The notes beneath the pieces are model-generated. The model made no database searches. It was not told the DNA's origin and saw nothing but the letters and a program-made list of their open reading frames with translations. From the NCBI GenBank assembly GCA_965207595.1, contig CBDBMW010000013.1, positions 1,984,001-2,048,000 of the forward strand: DNA of 64,000 nucleotides, given 5' to 3'. Positions 7,501 through 15,174 of the stretch are shown here, in pieces. A program made the position numbers and the translations under genes. The stretch comes from JAGWAJ01 sp026707615. Its GTDB lineage: Bacteria > Acidobacteriota > Vicinamibacteria > Vicinamibacterales > UBA8438. Within the stretch, counting starts at the first letter, position 1, and the number at the start of each line of letters is the position of its first letter.

Positions 7501-8793
7501 ATGTTCGACGGTCTCACCCGGGAAGCGCTCGCGGCGCGCGAGCGCGAGCTGGCCGGGCGGTTCGAGGCGCAGAAGGACGCCGGGCTCGCTCTCGATCTCA
7601 CGCGCGGGAAGCCGGGGCCGGAGCAGGTGGCGCTGTCCGACGGGCTCGAGGAGGTGCTCGGCGGCGACTACCGCCTCGACGACGGCAGCGACTGCCGCAA
7701 CTACGGCGGGCTGACCGGGATTCCAGAGGCGCGGAAGCTGGGTGCGGATCTTCTCGGCCTGCGCCCCGAGGAGGTGATTGCGGGCGGCAACTCCAGCCTC
7801 ACGCTGATGTACGAGTACGTGCTGAACGCCTGGCTGAACGGTCCGCTCGGTCCGGAGACCGCCTGGCGCCGGGAGCCCGCCCCCCTCAAGTTCCTCTGCG
7901 TGGTGCCGGGCTACGACCGTCACTTCCGGATCACCGAGAGCCTCGGCTTCGAGCTCGTCAACGTGCGGATCGGCGACGGCGGCCCCGACATGGACCGCAT
8001 CGAGGCGCTCGTGGCCGCCGACCCCGGAATCAAGGGCATCTGGTGCGTCCCGAAGTACTCGAACCCGACGGGCCACGTCTACTCGGACGAGGTCGTGGAG
8101 CGCTTCGCGCACCTCGCCCGGCGGGCCGGCCCCAACTTCCGCATCCTGTGGGACAACGCCTATGCCGTGCACGATCTCGACGACGACCCGCCTGTGCTCG
8201 CGAACGTGATGGACCGCTGCCGGGCGGCCGGTACCGCCGACAGCGTCGTGCTCTTCGCGTCGACCTCCAAGATAACGCGTGCCGGAGCCGGGGTGTCGTT
8301 CCTCGGTGCGTCGCCGCCGAACCTCGCGGCCTTCGCGAAGCACCTCGGTGTGCAGACCATCGGCCCCGACAAGATCAATCAGCTCCGCCACGTCCGCTTC
8401 CTGCGGGACGCCGGCGGCATCCGGGCGCTCATGCGGCGCCACGCGGCCATCGTCCGGCCGAAGTTCGATCTCGTCCGGCGGCACCTCGAAGAGGCGCTCG
8501 GGGCGGAAGGCCTCGGCTCGTGGACGAATCCTCGCGGCGGCTACTTCCTGTCGTTCGAGACGCCGCCCGGGCTTGCGTCCCGCGTCGTCGCGCTGGCCGC
8601 GCAGGCGGGCGTCAAGCTCACCCCGGCCGGGGCGACATTCCCCCATGGCCGCGACCCGGACGACACCAACATCCGCATCGCGCCCACCTATCCCTCGCTC
8701 GAGGAGATCGACCGGGCGATGCCGGTCTTCGTGGGTGCCGTGGCCCTCGCGGCCGTCCGGCGCCGGCTCGAGACGGGGAGCGTCAGCGCGTGA
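7501..8793 (+). CDS. Class I aminotransferase, Asp_aminotransf family
   Basis: 430 residues from ATG 7501, placed by the TATAAT eight bases upstream. The sequence follows the class I fold of the actinobacterial-type aspartate aminotransferase group (PF12897): LDLTRGKPGPEQ near the N-terminus, GGNSSLTLMYEYV, the NPTGHVYS loop contacting the cofactor, LWDNAYAVHDL, and the PLP lysine in FASTSKITRAGAG at about 258. The C-terminal ANIRIA-like motif appears as DDTNIRIAPTYP. It most likely transfers amino groups between an acidic amino acid and 2-oxoglutarate; the amino donor is inferred from family only. Its 3' end overlaps the convergent LOG-family gene by 11 bases. Confidence 0.85.
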   Translation: MFDGLTREALAARERELAGRFEAQKDAGLALDLTRGKPGPEQVALSDGLEEVLGGDYRLDDGSDCRNYGGLTGIPEARKLGADLLGLRPEEVIAGGNSSLTLMYEYVLNAWLNGPLGPETAWRREPAPLKFLCVVPGYDRHFRITESLGFELVNVRIGDGGPDMDRIEALVAADPGIKGIWCVPKYSNPTGHVYSDEVVERFAHLARRAGPNFRILWDNAYAVHDLDDDPPVLANVMDRCRAAGTADSVVLFASTSKITRAGAGVSFLGASPPNLAAFAKHLGVQTIGPDKINQLRHVRFLRDAGGIRALMRRHAAIVRPKFDLVRRHLEEALGAEGLGSWTNPRGGYFLSFETPPGLASRVVALAAQAGVKLTPAGATFPHGRDPDDTNIRIAPTYPSLEEIDRAMPVFVGAVALAAVRRRLETGSVSA

Positions 8794-9388
8794 GCGTGTC
8801 GCGCGGCGTCCCGCGGCGGCACGCCGCGCGGACGAAGGCCTGCACGCGGTCGAAGCGCGTCTCGACGGGGACGCCGTCCGGGAGGCCGGGCACGTCGGAG
8901 CGGCGCGCGAGGTAGGCGACGACCGGGCGGCCGTAGCGCAGCGCGAGGCGCGCCTCGCTCGCCGTTCCCTCCCCGCCGGGCAGGACGACCACCACGTCGG
9001 ACGTGAGGACGTTCAGGTGGTTGCGCGAATCGGCGTCGCCGCCGCGGGAGCCGCGGGCGTCGAGATGGGTCCGGATGGCGATCTCGACCCAGGGGTTGGG
9101 ATAGCCGGGCGGCGCCGAACCCGGTCCGGGCGCCCCCGGTTCGCCGGCCGAGGCCGGCAGCACGCCGATGGCCTGGCCCGATCGCTTCCGAACGCCGACG
9201 AAGGCCTCCGTGACCGTGGCCATCACCCCGGCGCCTCCGCCCGTCAGCAGGTGATAGCCGGCCCGCGCGAGCCAGGCGCCGACACGATGCGCGCGAGCCG
9301 TGTGCGGATCCCGCCCCGAACCCATCACCCCGACGATGGCTCGCCGATCCGGCGGCGGATGCGCGGGCAGGGCGGGAGGGCCGGCCAT
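8783..9388 (-). CDS. LOG-family (SLOG/Rossmann) nucleotide-binding protein
   Basis: 201 residues from ATG 9388. The sequence shows IVGVMGSGRD, HLLTGGGAGVMA and the family signature PGGEGTASE at about 152-160, matching the LOG/TIGR00725 group (formerly annotated as lysine decarboxylase-like). LOG proteins bind or hydrolyse nucleotides such as cytokinin riboside monophosphates; many bacterial members have no assigned substrate. Its promoter (TATAGT at 9401-9396) is interlaced with that of the divergent lipoprotein gene. Confidence 0.8.
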   Translation of the reverse strand: MAGPPALPAHPPPDRRAIVGVMGSGRDPHTARAHRVGAWLARAGYHLLTGGGAGVMATVTEAFVGVRKRSGQAIGVLPASAGEPGAPGPGSAPPGYPNPWVEIAIRTHLDARGSRGGDADSRNHLNVLTSDVVVVLPGGEGTASEARLALRYGRPVVAYLARRSDVPGLPDGVPVETRFDRVQAFVRAACRRGTPRDTLTR

Positions 9389-9395
9389 CACCCTC

Positions 9396-9403
9396 ACTAT
9401 AAT
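9396..9403. promoter_or_regulatory. Overlapping divergent -10 boxes (TATAAT on +, TATAGT on -)
   Basis: The eight bases ACTATAAT contain TATAAT on the plus strand (9398-9403), nine bases before ATG 9413. On the minus strand they contain TATAGT (9401-9396), seven bases before ATG 9388. Both genes lack a Shine-Dalgarno, so both transcripts would be leaderless from one shared melted region. Confidence 0.65.
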
Positions 9404-9412
9404 CGCGGGGTC

Positions 9413-9916
9413 ATGGGAGGGTACGGCCGGTTGGGACGGCTTCTGCGGCTCGTGACGGCGGGGGTGATCGCCGCCACCGGGCCGGCCTGCGGCCCATCGG
9501 ACCCCGCCCCCGGCGCCGCGGGCACGGAGACGGTGCGTCTGGAAGTCTCGCACCGCTCAGAGTGGCGGCAACTCTGGATCGAGGGGGCGACGGATCTTCC
9601 GGACGGGGCGAGCGTCAACTACGAGGTCGTCCACGAGTTGGCCGAGCGCGCCCCGGCCGATGAGTGGCCGGCGGCCAACCTGCAGAGTGCGGGGCGCGCC
9701 GCCGTTCGCGACGGGCAGTACTGGACCCGCATCAATACGTTCAACTGGCCTCCCGGCGCGGTCCGCATCCGCGTGCAGTTCCCCCTGCCGCCCCAGCCGC
9801 CGGAAGTGGAAGCGCGGTACGGCGCCCTGGGCGAGCGCCTGACCGGAGACAACGTCATCGAGCTGGCCGGCACCCGGGCGATCGAGGTGGAGCACACCTT
9901 CGACCACCGCCGTTAG
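9413..9916 (+). CDS. Probable lipoprotein of unknown function
   Basis: 167 residues from ATG 9413. The N-terminus has two arginines, a hydrophobic stretch (LLRLVTAGVIAA) and a Cys at about 25 in TGPACGPSD, which resembles a weak lipobox followed by a Pro/Gly-rich linker. The remaining 125 residues have a beta-rich pattern and no motif I recognise. The preceding TATAAT and lack of a ribosome site support the start. It lies just upstream of tRNA-Pro. Confidence 0.65.
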   Translation: MGGYGRLGRLLRLVTAGVIAATGPACGPSDPAPGAAGTETVRLEVSHRSEWRQLWIEGATDLPDGASVNYEVVHELAERAPADEWPAANLQSAGRAAVRDGQYWTRINTFNWPPGAVRIRVQFPLPPQPPEVEARYGALGERLTGDNVIELAGTRAIEVEHTFDHRR

Positions 9917-9962
9917 CGGGAGCGCGTCGGCAGTCTGCGCGGACCCGAGCCGGCGGATGCGC

Positions 9963-9968
9963 TACGAT
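9963..9968 (+). promoter_or_regulatory. Putative -10 box (TACGAT) of the tRNA-Pro gene
   Basis: TACGAT lies 16 bases before the mature 5' end of the tRNA, leaving a short 5' leader for RNase P to remove. No convincing -35 is visible. Confidence 0.4.
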
Positions 9969-9984
9969 ACTGGGGTCGGTCCCG

Positions 9985-10061
9985 CGGGGCGTGGCGCAGC
10001 CTGGTAGCGCGCCTGCTTTGGGAGCAGGAGGTCCCGAGTTCGAACCTCGGCGCCCCGACCA
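9985..10061 (+). tRNA. tRNA-Pro (anticodon UGG)
   Basis: 77 bases fold into a complete cloverleaf. The acceptor stem CGGGGCG pairs with CGCCCCG. The anticodon stem CCTGC/GCAGG closes the loop TTTGGGA, giving anticodon TGG. The T arm contains GTTCGAACC, and the 3' CCA is encoded. UGG reads all or most proline codons depending on wobble modification. Confidence 0.97.
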
Positions 10062-10146
10062 CTCACCACCTGAACCGCCGTTGGCAGCCTGGAGTCTCCG
10101 CCCCGGTACGCGCGATGCAGGAGTCTCGCGCCTGCCGGGACTCCCG

Positions 10147-10166
10147 GCGCGCCCGCAGGGGCGCGC
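10147..10166. terminator. Perfect GC hairpin downstream of tRNA-Pro
   Basis: GCGCGCCC (10147-10154) pairs perfectly with GGGCGCGC (10159-10166) around a four-base loop, 86 bases after the tRNA. There is no T-run, so it would be a processing or pause structure rather than a canonical intrinsic terminator. Confidence 0.35.
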
Positions 10167-10209
10167 GGGCACCACGCGCGACCGCGCGGCGGGTGCGGCC
10201 ATCGCGGGC

Positions 10210-11466
10210 ATGTTGGGCCTCGCGATGGTGGGCGTCGTCTGGCCCGCCGTCCCCGTCGTGGCGGCGGCGCTGCCCGCGTGGGCCGCGCTGGCGCTCCTCT
10301 GGCCGGGCATCGACCGCTGGCAGCGCCTGCAGTCCCTGGTGTTCATCGCCACCGGGCTCGTCGCGCTGGCGTGGGCGGCAGGCCACGGGACGCCGCCGCG
10401 TCTCGAGAGCCTCCTCGGCCAGAACCAGCCGATCCTCTCGATGCTCGCTTCCGTTACGCTGCTGCGGCTCCTCAACCGGCCGCCGCGCGCCGACGAGCCG
10501 GAGCTGCCGCGCGGGCGACGCGCCTACCTGCAGAGCATGCTGGGGGTGCATGCGCTGGGGGCCGTGATCAACATCTCGGCCGTCATTCTCATCGCCGACC
10601 GCCTGGCGCGCACGCGGCGCCTGGGATTCGACCAGGCGCAGCTCATGAGCCGCGCCTTCAGCGCCGTCGCCTTCTACTCGCCGTTCATCGGGGGCGTGGC
10701 CCTCGCCCTGGCGTCGACGCCCGGGTCGAACGCGCTGGTGATGGCGGCGTTCGGCCTGCCGCTGGCGGGGGTCGCCTGCCTGCTGCTGTACTGGCGCGCG
10801 CGGAGGAGCCGGTCACCCGACATCGAGTGCTTCCGCGGCTACCCCGTGCACCTCGAGTCGCTCAGGGTGCCCGTGACGCTCGGCGTCGCCGTCCTCGCCA
10901 CGGCGGCCGCGACGTCGCGCTACTCCGTCCTGACCCTGATCACCGTCCTGACGCCGCTGCTGGTTGCCGGCGTGCTGATCCGGCGCGGCGGCCTGCGCAC
11001 GCTGCGGGCCGGGCTGGCCGACTACGTCGCGACGCGGGCGCCGCAGATGGGGACGGAGCTGGCGCTGTTCCTGAGCGCCGGCGTGATGGCCGCGGGCCTG
11101 ATCTCCGCCGCCGCCAGCGCCGACGGCTGGATGCCGGTCGCCCGCCTCGACGCCCTTCACGCCAGCCTCCTGCTGCTCGCCTTCTTCGTGACGTCGCTGG
11201 TCGGCATCCACCCCGTCGTCATCGTGGGGGTCGCGGCGCCGCTGGCCGCCACGATCGATGCCGACCCCACCCTGCTGGCGACGGCGTTCGCGATGGGTTG
11301 GGGCCTCGGCTGCGCGGTCAACCCGATGTCCGGGATCAACATGGTGCTGAGCAGCCGCTACGGCATCAGCAACTGGCGTATCGCCCGCGGGAACGTGGGC
11401 TTCAGCGCGGCTCTCTACTGTGTGGCGGTGGGTCTGCTCTTCCTGTTCCAGCTCACGCGCCTGTGA
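10210..11466 (+). CDS. Polytopic membrane protein, ion-transporter-like
   Basis: 418 residues from ATG 10210, the first reasonable start after the tRNA; the frame upstream runs through the tRNA and cannot be coding. About eleven hydrophobic segments cover most of the length. A C-terminal motif region (HPVVIVGVAAPL, then GWGLGCAVNPMSGINMVLSSRYG) has the Gly/Asn/Ser/Pro signature of re-entrant loops in the anion-transporter superfamily (dicarboxylate, arsenite and citrate carriers). A small-anion or solute carrier is plausible but the substrate is unknown. No obvious ribosome site is visible, so the start is uncertain. Confidence 0.65.
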   Translation: MLGLAMVGVVWPAVPVVAAALPAWAALALLWPGIDRWQRLQSLVFIATGLVALAWAAGHGTPPRLESLLGQNQPILSMLASVTLLRLLNRPPRADEPELPRGRRAYLQSMLGVHALGAVINISAVILIADRLARTRRLGFDQAQLMSRAFSAVAFYSPFIGGVALALASTPGSNALVMAAFGLPLAGVACLLLYWRARRSRSPDIECFRGYPVHLESLRVPVTLGVAVLATAAATSRYSVLTLITVLTPLLVAGVLIRRGGLRTLRAGLADYVATRAPQMGTELALFLSAGVMAAGLISAAASADGWMPVARLDALHASLLLLAFFVTSLVGIHPVVIVGVAAPLAATIDADPTLLATAFAMGWGLGCAVNPMSGINMVLSSRYGISNWRIARGNVGFSAALYCVAVGLLFLFQLTRL

Positions 11467-11490
11467 CGCGGCACTCGCCCCGTTGGCAAT

Positions 11491-11615
11491 CTGCGGCGCA
11501 AGCTCCTAGCGCCGCCAACCCGTCGCAGGCTCCGGGTCGGCCCCAGCCCCCACCGGCCTAGGAGCTTGCGCCACGGCACTCCACTCTGTTGCCGTACTGC
11601 GGCGCAAGCTCCTAG
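11491..11615 (+). repeat. Short repeat cluster: two direct copies and one inverted fragment
   Basis: CTGCGGCGCAAGCTCCTAG occurs at 11491-11509 and exactly again at 11597-11615; similarity extends about 23 bases leftward (GGCACTC...GTTG). Between them is the inverted fragment CTAGGAGCTTGCGCC (11558-11572). The inverted and direct copies can pair into hairpins. It resembles a small interspersed palindromic family. The end of the second copy supplies the TAG of the downstream gene's TAGAGT box. Confidence 0.7.
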
Positions 11616-11618
11616 AGT
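11613..11618 (+). promoter_or_regulatory. -10 box (TAGAGT) for the esterase gene
   Basis: TAGAGT ends seven bases before GTG 11626, with no Shine-Dalgarno; a leaderless promoter formed partly by the repeat copy. Confidence 0.45.
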
Positions 11619-11625
11619 ACGGGCT

Positions 11626-12315
11626 GTGGCCGCGCCAGTTGCCGACGCCGGAGCGCCCCCCTCGGTCGCAGTGCGAACCATCGCGGCCCGGGTCCACGGT
11701 CGCTATCTCGTCGAGCCGGCCGATCGGCCCGGCCCCGCGCCGCTTCTCGTCGGTTTCCACGGCTACGGCGAGCACGCCGAGCGCCACCTCGCCGACCTGC
11801 GACGGATTCCGGGGAGCGCAAGGTGGGTGCGGGTCGCGGTACAGGCATTGCACCGGCACTACAGCGCCGACCGCCGCCACGTCGTGGGGAGCTGGATGAC
11901 GCGGCAGGATCGGGACCTCGCGAAGGCCGACAACATCGCCTACGTCCGGGACGTCGTGAGCGCGGTGCGACGGGACTGCGACACCGAGGGCCGCGTCGTC
12001 TACTGCGGCTTCTCCCAGGGTGTCGCGATGGCCTATCGCGCCGCGCGACGGGCCGGCCATCCGTGCCGCGGCGTGATCGCCCTGGCCGGCGACGTCCCGC
12101 CGGAGCTGATGGACGAGCCCGGCGGCGACTGGCCCCCGGTGCTCGTGGGACGAGGCACGACGGACGCGTGGTACACGGAGGAGAAGATGACGGCCGACCT
12201 TGCGTTTCTCGAGCGCGTGGAGGCCCGCGTCACCCCGTTCGTTTTCGACGGCGGCCACGCGTGGACCGATGCGATTCGCGCTGCGGCGGGGCGCTTCCTG
12301 GCGAGCGTGAGCTGA
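11626..12315 (+). CDS. Alpha/beta hydrolase, carboxylesterase/phospholipase type
   Basis: 229 residues from GTG 11626, chosen because the frame upstream lies in the repeat and a TAGAGT box sits seven bases before it. The hydrolase fold shows LLVGFHGYGEHAE (oxyanion hole), nucleophile elbow YCGFSQGVAM with Ser at about 130, an Asp in RGTTDAWYT and the final His in GGHAWTD, giving the Ser-Asp-His triad. The pattern is that of small esterases/lysophospholipases. It overlaps the next hydrolase by one base (TGATG), so the two are translationally coupled. Confidence 0.82.
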   Translation: MAAPVADAGAPPSVAVRTIAARVHGRYLVEPADRPGPAPLLVGFHGYGEHAERHLADLRRIPGSARWVRVAVQALHRHYSADRRHVVGSWMTRQDRDLAKADNIAYVRDVVSAVRRDCDTEGRVVYCGFSQGVAMAYRAARRAGHPCRGVIALAGDVPPELMDEPGGDWPPVLVGRGTTDAWYTEEKMTADLAFLERVEARVTPFVFDGGHAWTDAIRAAAGRFLASVS

Positions 12316-13013
12316 TGGCCGAACCCCTTGCCATCGCGCTCCCGGACGGCGGGACGGTCGGCGCGCTCGTCTATCCGCCGGGGACCACCGGCGGCCCCGC
12401 CGCCACGCTCATCCTGGCGCACGGGGCGGGCGCGCCCCAGACGCACCCGTTCATGACCGGCTTCGCGCAAGGCCTGGCGCGCCGCGGCATCGAGGTCGTG
12501 ACCTTCAACTTCCCCTACATGGAGCGAGGCCGGCGCGTGCCGGATCCGGCGCCTCGTCTCGAGAAGTGCTACCGGGCGGTCATCGGCGTCGTGGCCGGCC
12601 GCCCGGCCGCTGCCGACCGGCGGCTGCTCGTGGGTGGCAAGTCGATGGGCGGGCGCATCGCGTCGCAGGCGGTAGCGGGCGACGCCGAGGCCGGCCTCTC
12701 CCCCACCGTCGACGGGCTGGTCCTGCTGGGCTATCCCCTCCACCCGCCGGGGCGGCCCGACAAGCTGCGGGCCGCGCACCTGCCCTCGATCCCCGCGCCG
12801 ATGCTCTTCGTGCAGGGGAGCCGCGACGCGTTCGGCAGGCCCGACGAGCTGCGCACGGCTCTCTCCGACTGCCGGCGGGCCGAGCTGCACGTCGTCGAGG
12901 GAGGCGACCACTCGTTCCGGGTTCGGGGGAGGAACGCTCCCGCCGCCGACGCGGTCCACGCCGCCGTGCAGGACGCCATCGTCGCTTGGATCCTGCGAGT
13001 GCCATGTTCCTGA
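12315..13013 (+). CDS. Alpha/beta hydrolase, KANL3/Tex30-like (dienelactone hydrolase-related)
   Basis: 232 residues from ATG 12315, which shares its A with the stop of the upstream esterase. Landmarks are TLILAHGAGAPQTHPFM, TFNFPYMERGRR, the nucleophile GGKSMGGR (Ser in G-x-S-x-G), LFVQGSRDAFG for the Asp region and GGDHSF for the catalytic His. This is the bacterial Tex30/KANL3 group of cytosolic hydrolases with no established substrate. Coupling with the esterase suggests a shared pathway. Confidence 0.82.
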   Translation: MAEPLAIALPDGGTVGALVYPPGTTGGPAATLILAHGAGAPQTHPFMTGFAQGLARRGIEVVTFNFPYMERGRRVPDPAPRLEKCYRAVIGVVAGRPAAADRRLLVGGKSMGGRIASQAVAGDAEAGLSPTVDGLVLLGYPLHPPGRPDKLRAAHLPSIPAPMLFVQGSRDAFGRPDELRTALSDCRRAELHVVEGGDHSFRVRGRNAPAADAVHAAVQDAIVAWILRVPCS

Positions 13014-13206
13014 GGCGCATCCGCATCGAGAACGTGCGCGCCGTCGCCGAGGCGCACCTTCGGCCCAAGAGCGTCTACTGGTGGCTGACGTACTGCTACG
13101 ACACTTCTCATTCAGTTGCCGGATCCGCGAAATGATGGGTGGCGAGCGCGAGTACGCCGCGATGGCTCGCTACTTCGTACGTGACATATGGCAACTCGAC
13201 GTGTAG
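13004..13206 (+). pseudogene. Remnant of an ATPase gene (N-terminal stub) followed by decayed sequence
   Basis: ATG 13004 overlaps the end of the preceding hydrolase by ten bases and opens with MFLRRIRIENVRAVAEAHL, which reads like the first strand of an SMC/RecF/AAA15-type ATPase. After about 20 codons the similarity stops and the frame ends at 13135, with no Walker A. The following bases to 13206 are less GC-rich than the surroundings and hold only a 41-codon frame (13081-13206) without recognisable content. I read it as a deletion scar of a former coupled ATPase gene. Confidence 0.5.
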
Positions 13207-13982
13207 CCGCCGGCGCCGCCACGGCGCCCGCGCGTCGAGGAGGCTCCCGGGGGAACGGCGCGCCCGAGTCCGGCCAGCCTGACCCGCTCTCCGGCGTGCG
13301 CGACGGCTACGATCGGTGGGCACTCGTCTACGACCACGACGCGAACCCGCTGCCGGCGCTCGAGGAACCGTGCGTCCGGGCTGCCCTCGGGGACGTGCGC
13401 GGTCTCGACGTCGTCGATCTCGGCTGTGGCACGGGCCGGCACACCGCCTGGCTCGCGGAGGCGGGGGCGCGCGTCACGGCGCTGGACTTCTCGGCCGGGA
13501 TGCTCGAGCGGGCGCGGCGCAAGGTCGCGGCGGCCACGGTCCGCTTCCTCGTTCACGATCTGCACGAGCCGTTGCCGCTCGGCGATGCGTCGTTCGACGC
13601 CGCCGTGAGCGGCCTCGTCCTCGAGCACCTCCGGGACCTCGGAGCGTTCTTCACCGAGGTGCGGCGGGTGCTGCGCCCGTCCGGCCAGGCGGTCGTCTCT
13701 GCGATGCACCCCGCGATGTTCCTGCGCGACAGCCGGGCGCGCTTCACCGACCCCGACACGGGCGCGATCGAAGCTCCCGGCAGCGTCCGCTACCGCTGCG
13801 GGGAGGTCGTCATGGCCGCGGTCCGGGCGGGCTTCGCGCTGGAAGACGTCGGCGAGCACGCCCCCGATGCGGCGTTCGCCCGCCGCTATCCCCGCGCCGA
13901 GCGATACGTCGGCTGGCCGATGCTCCTCGTGCTCGTGCTCCGCGCCGCGGCCGGGCGCCCCGCGCCTACACCTGCTCCTTGA
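13188..13982 (+). CDS. Class I SAM-dependent methyltransferase
   Basis: 264 residues from ATG 13188; the first 35 are Ala/Gly/Arg-rich and the fold begins at GYDRWALVYD, so GTG 13296 is a possible alternative start. The SAM motif VVDLGCGTGRHT (motif I), an acidic residue after strand two (VTALDFSAGML), LHEPLPLGDASFDAAVSGLVLEHL (motif IV) and LRPSGQAVVSAMHP (motif VI) match methyltransferase family 11. Acceptor unknown. The last 17 bases overlap the convergent ilvC. Confidence 0.83.
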   Translation: MATRRVAAGAATAPARRGGSRGNGAPESGQPDPLSGVRDGYDRWALVYDHDANPLPALEEPCVRAALGDVRGLDVVDLGCGTGRHTAWLAEAGARVTALDFSAGMLERARRKVAAATVRFLVHDLHEPLPLGDASFDAAVSGLVLEHLRDLGAFFTEVRRVLRPSGQAVVSAMHPAMFLRDSRARFTDPDTGAIEAPGSVRYRCGEVVMAAVRAGFALEDVGEHAPDAAFARRYPRAERYVGWPMLLVLVLRAAAGRPAPTPAP

Positions 13983-14979
13983 GGGTCACGGCGTCGAGGA
14001 ACGGCATCATTGCGCGCAGCTCCGCGCCCACCTTCTCGATCGGGTGGCCCTGCTCCTGCTTCCGCTGGGCCATGAACCAGGGCCGCCCGGCCTTGTCCTC
14101 GGCGATCCAGTTGCGGGCGTAGGTGCCGTCCTGGATCTCGGCGAGGATCCGGCGCATCGCGGCGCGGGTCTCGTCGGTGACCACGCGGGGGCCGCCCGTG
14201 TAGTCGCCGTGCTCGGCGGTGTCGCTCACCGAGTAGCGCATGTAGTTGAGCCCGCCCCGGTAGAAGAGATCGACGATCAGCTTCAGCTCGTGCATGCACT
14301 CGAAGTAGGCGACCTCCGGCTGGTAGCCGGCCTCCACGAGGGTGTCGAAGCCGGCCTTGACCAGGGCGCTGACGCCGCCGCACAGGACGGTCTGCTCGCC
14401 GAAGAGATCGGTCTCGGTCTCCTCCGCGAAGGTCGTCTCGATGACCCCGGCGCGGGTGAGGCCGAGCGCCTTGGCGTAGGAGAGGGCCAGCGCCTTCGCC
14501 TGTCCGGTGGCGTCCTGCTCGACGGCGATCAGGGCCGGCGTGCCACCTCCCTCGAGGTAGACCTCGCGGACCCGGTGACCGGGCGCCTTCGGCGCGATCA
14601 GCGTCACGTCGACGTCGGCGGGCGGCTGGATGGTCTGGAAGCGGATGTTGAAGCCGTGCGCGAACATCAGCATCTTGCCCGCGCCCAGGTGCGGGGCGAT
14701 CTGCTCCGTGTAGATGCCGGCCTGCCTGGTATCGGGGGCCAGGATCATGATCACGTCCGCCCAGGCCGCGGCGTCGCCCCCCGAGGCGACGGTCAGGCCC
14801 TCGGCTTCGGCCCGCGCCCGCGAGCGGCTGCCGGCGTGGAGGGCCACCTGCACCGCGACGCCGCTGTCGCGCAGGTTGAGCGCGTGGGCATGCCCCTGCG
14901 ATCCGTACCCGAAGACGGCAACCTTCTTCGCCTGAATGAGCCCGAGGTCCGCCGCGTTGTCGTAGTGGATGGTGGCCAT
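13966..14979 (-). CDS. ilvC: Ketol-acid reductoisomerase (NADP+), class I
   Basis: 337 residues, the normal length of short class I KARI. The start at 14979 has GAAGGAA upstream. The Rossmann motif VFGYGSQGHAHALNLRDSG lies at about 19-37, and the basic phosphate loop RSRAR indicates NADPH use. The C-terminal knotted domain contains the metal ligands in the ETETDLFGEQ and CMHELKLIVDL helices. It converts acetolactate and acetohydroxybutyrate to dihydroxy acids in isoleucine/valine synthesis. It is the last gene of ilvD-ilvB-ilvH-ilvC, 195 bases after ilvH. Confidence 0.97.
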   Translation of the reverse strand: MATIHYDNAADLGLIQAKKVAVFGYGSQGHAHALNLRDSGVAVQVALHAGSRSRARAEAEGLTVASGGDAAAWADVIMILAPDTRQAGIYTEQIAPHLGAGKMLMFAHGFNIRFQTIQPPADVDVTLIAPKAPGHRVREVYLEGGGTPALIAVEQDATGQAKALALSYAKALGLTRAGVIETTFAEETETDLFGEQTVLCGGVSALVKAGFDTLVEAGYQPEVAYFECMHELKLIVDLFYRGGLNYMRYSVSDTAEHGDYTGGPRVVTDETRAAMRRILAEIQDGTYARNWIAEDKAGRPWFMAQRKQEQGHPIEKVGAELRAMMPFLDAVTLKEQV

Positions 14980-15174
14980 TGTCTGTGTTCCTTCGGGATG
15001 TGCTCGCGGCGGCGGGCGGCGCCCGGCGGCCGTGCGGTGTCCGGATCGAATCGGGTTGCGGTGCCGGACCGGGATCCCGCATCGGCCCCGCCCGAGGTCA
15101 TGCCCGAGGCGGCAGCCGCGACCGCGGCACGGGGCGGCCCGAAACCGGGCCCGAAGCCCTGAGGCCGGGAGAGT

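Noticed and set aside
10062..10209. Attachment site or integrated element at the tRNA-Pro gene
   Set aside because: No integrase gene nearby and no direct repeat of the tRNA 3' end was seen; the following genes look chromosomal.
13081..13206. 41-codon frame in the ATPase scar
   Set aside because: No recognisable motif or ribosome site; kept only as part of the decayed region.
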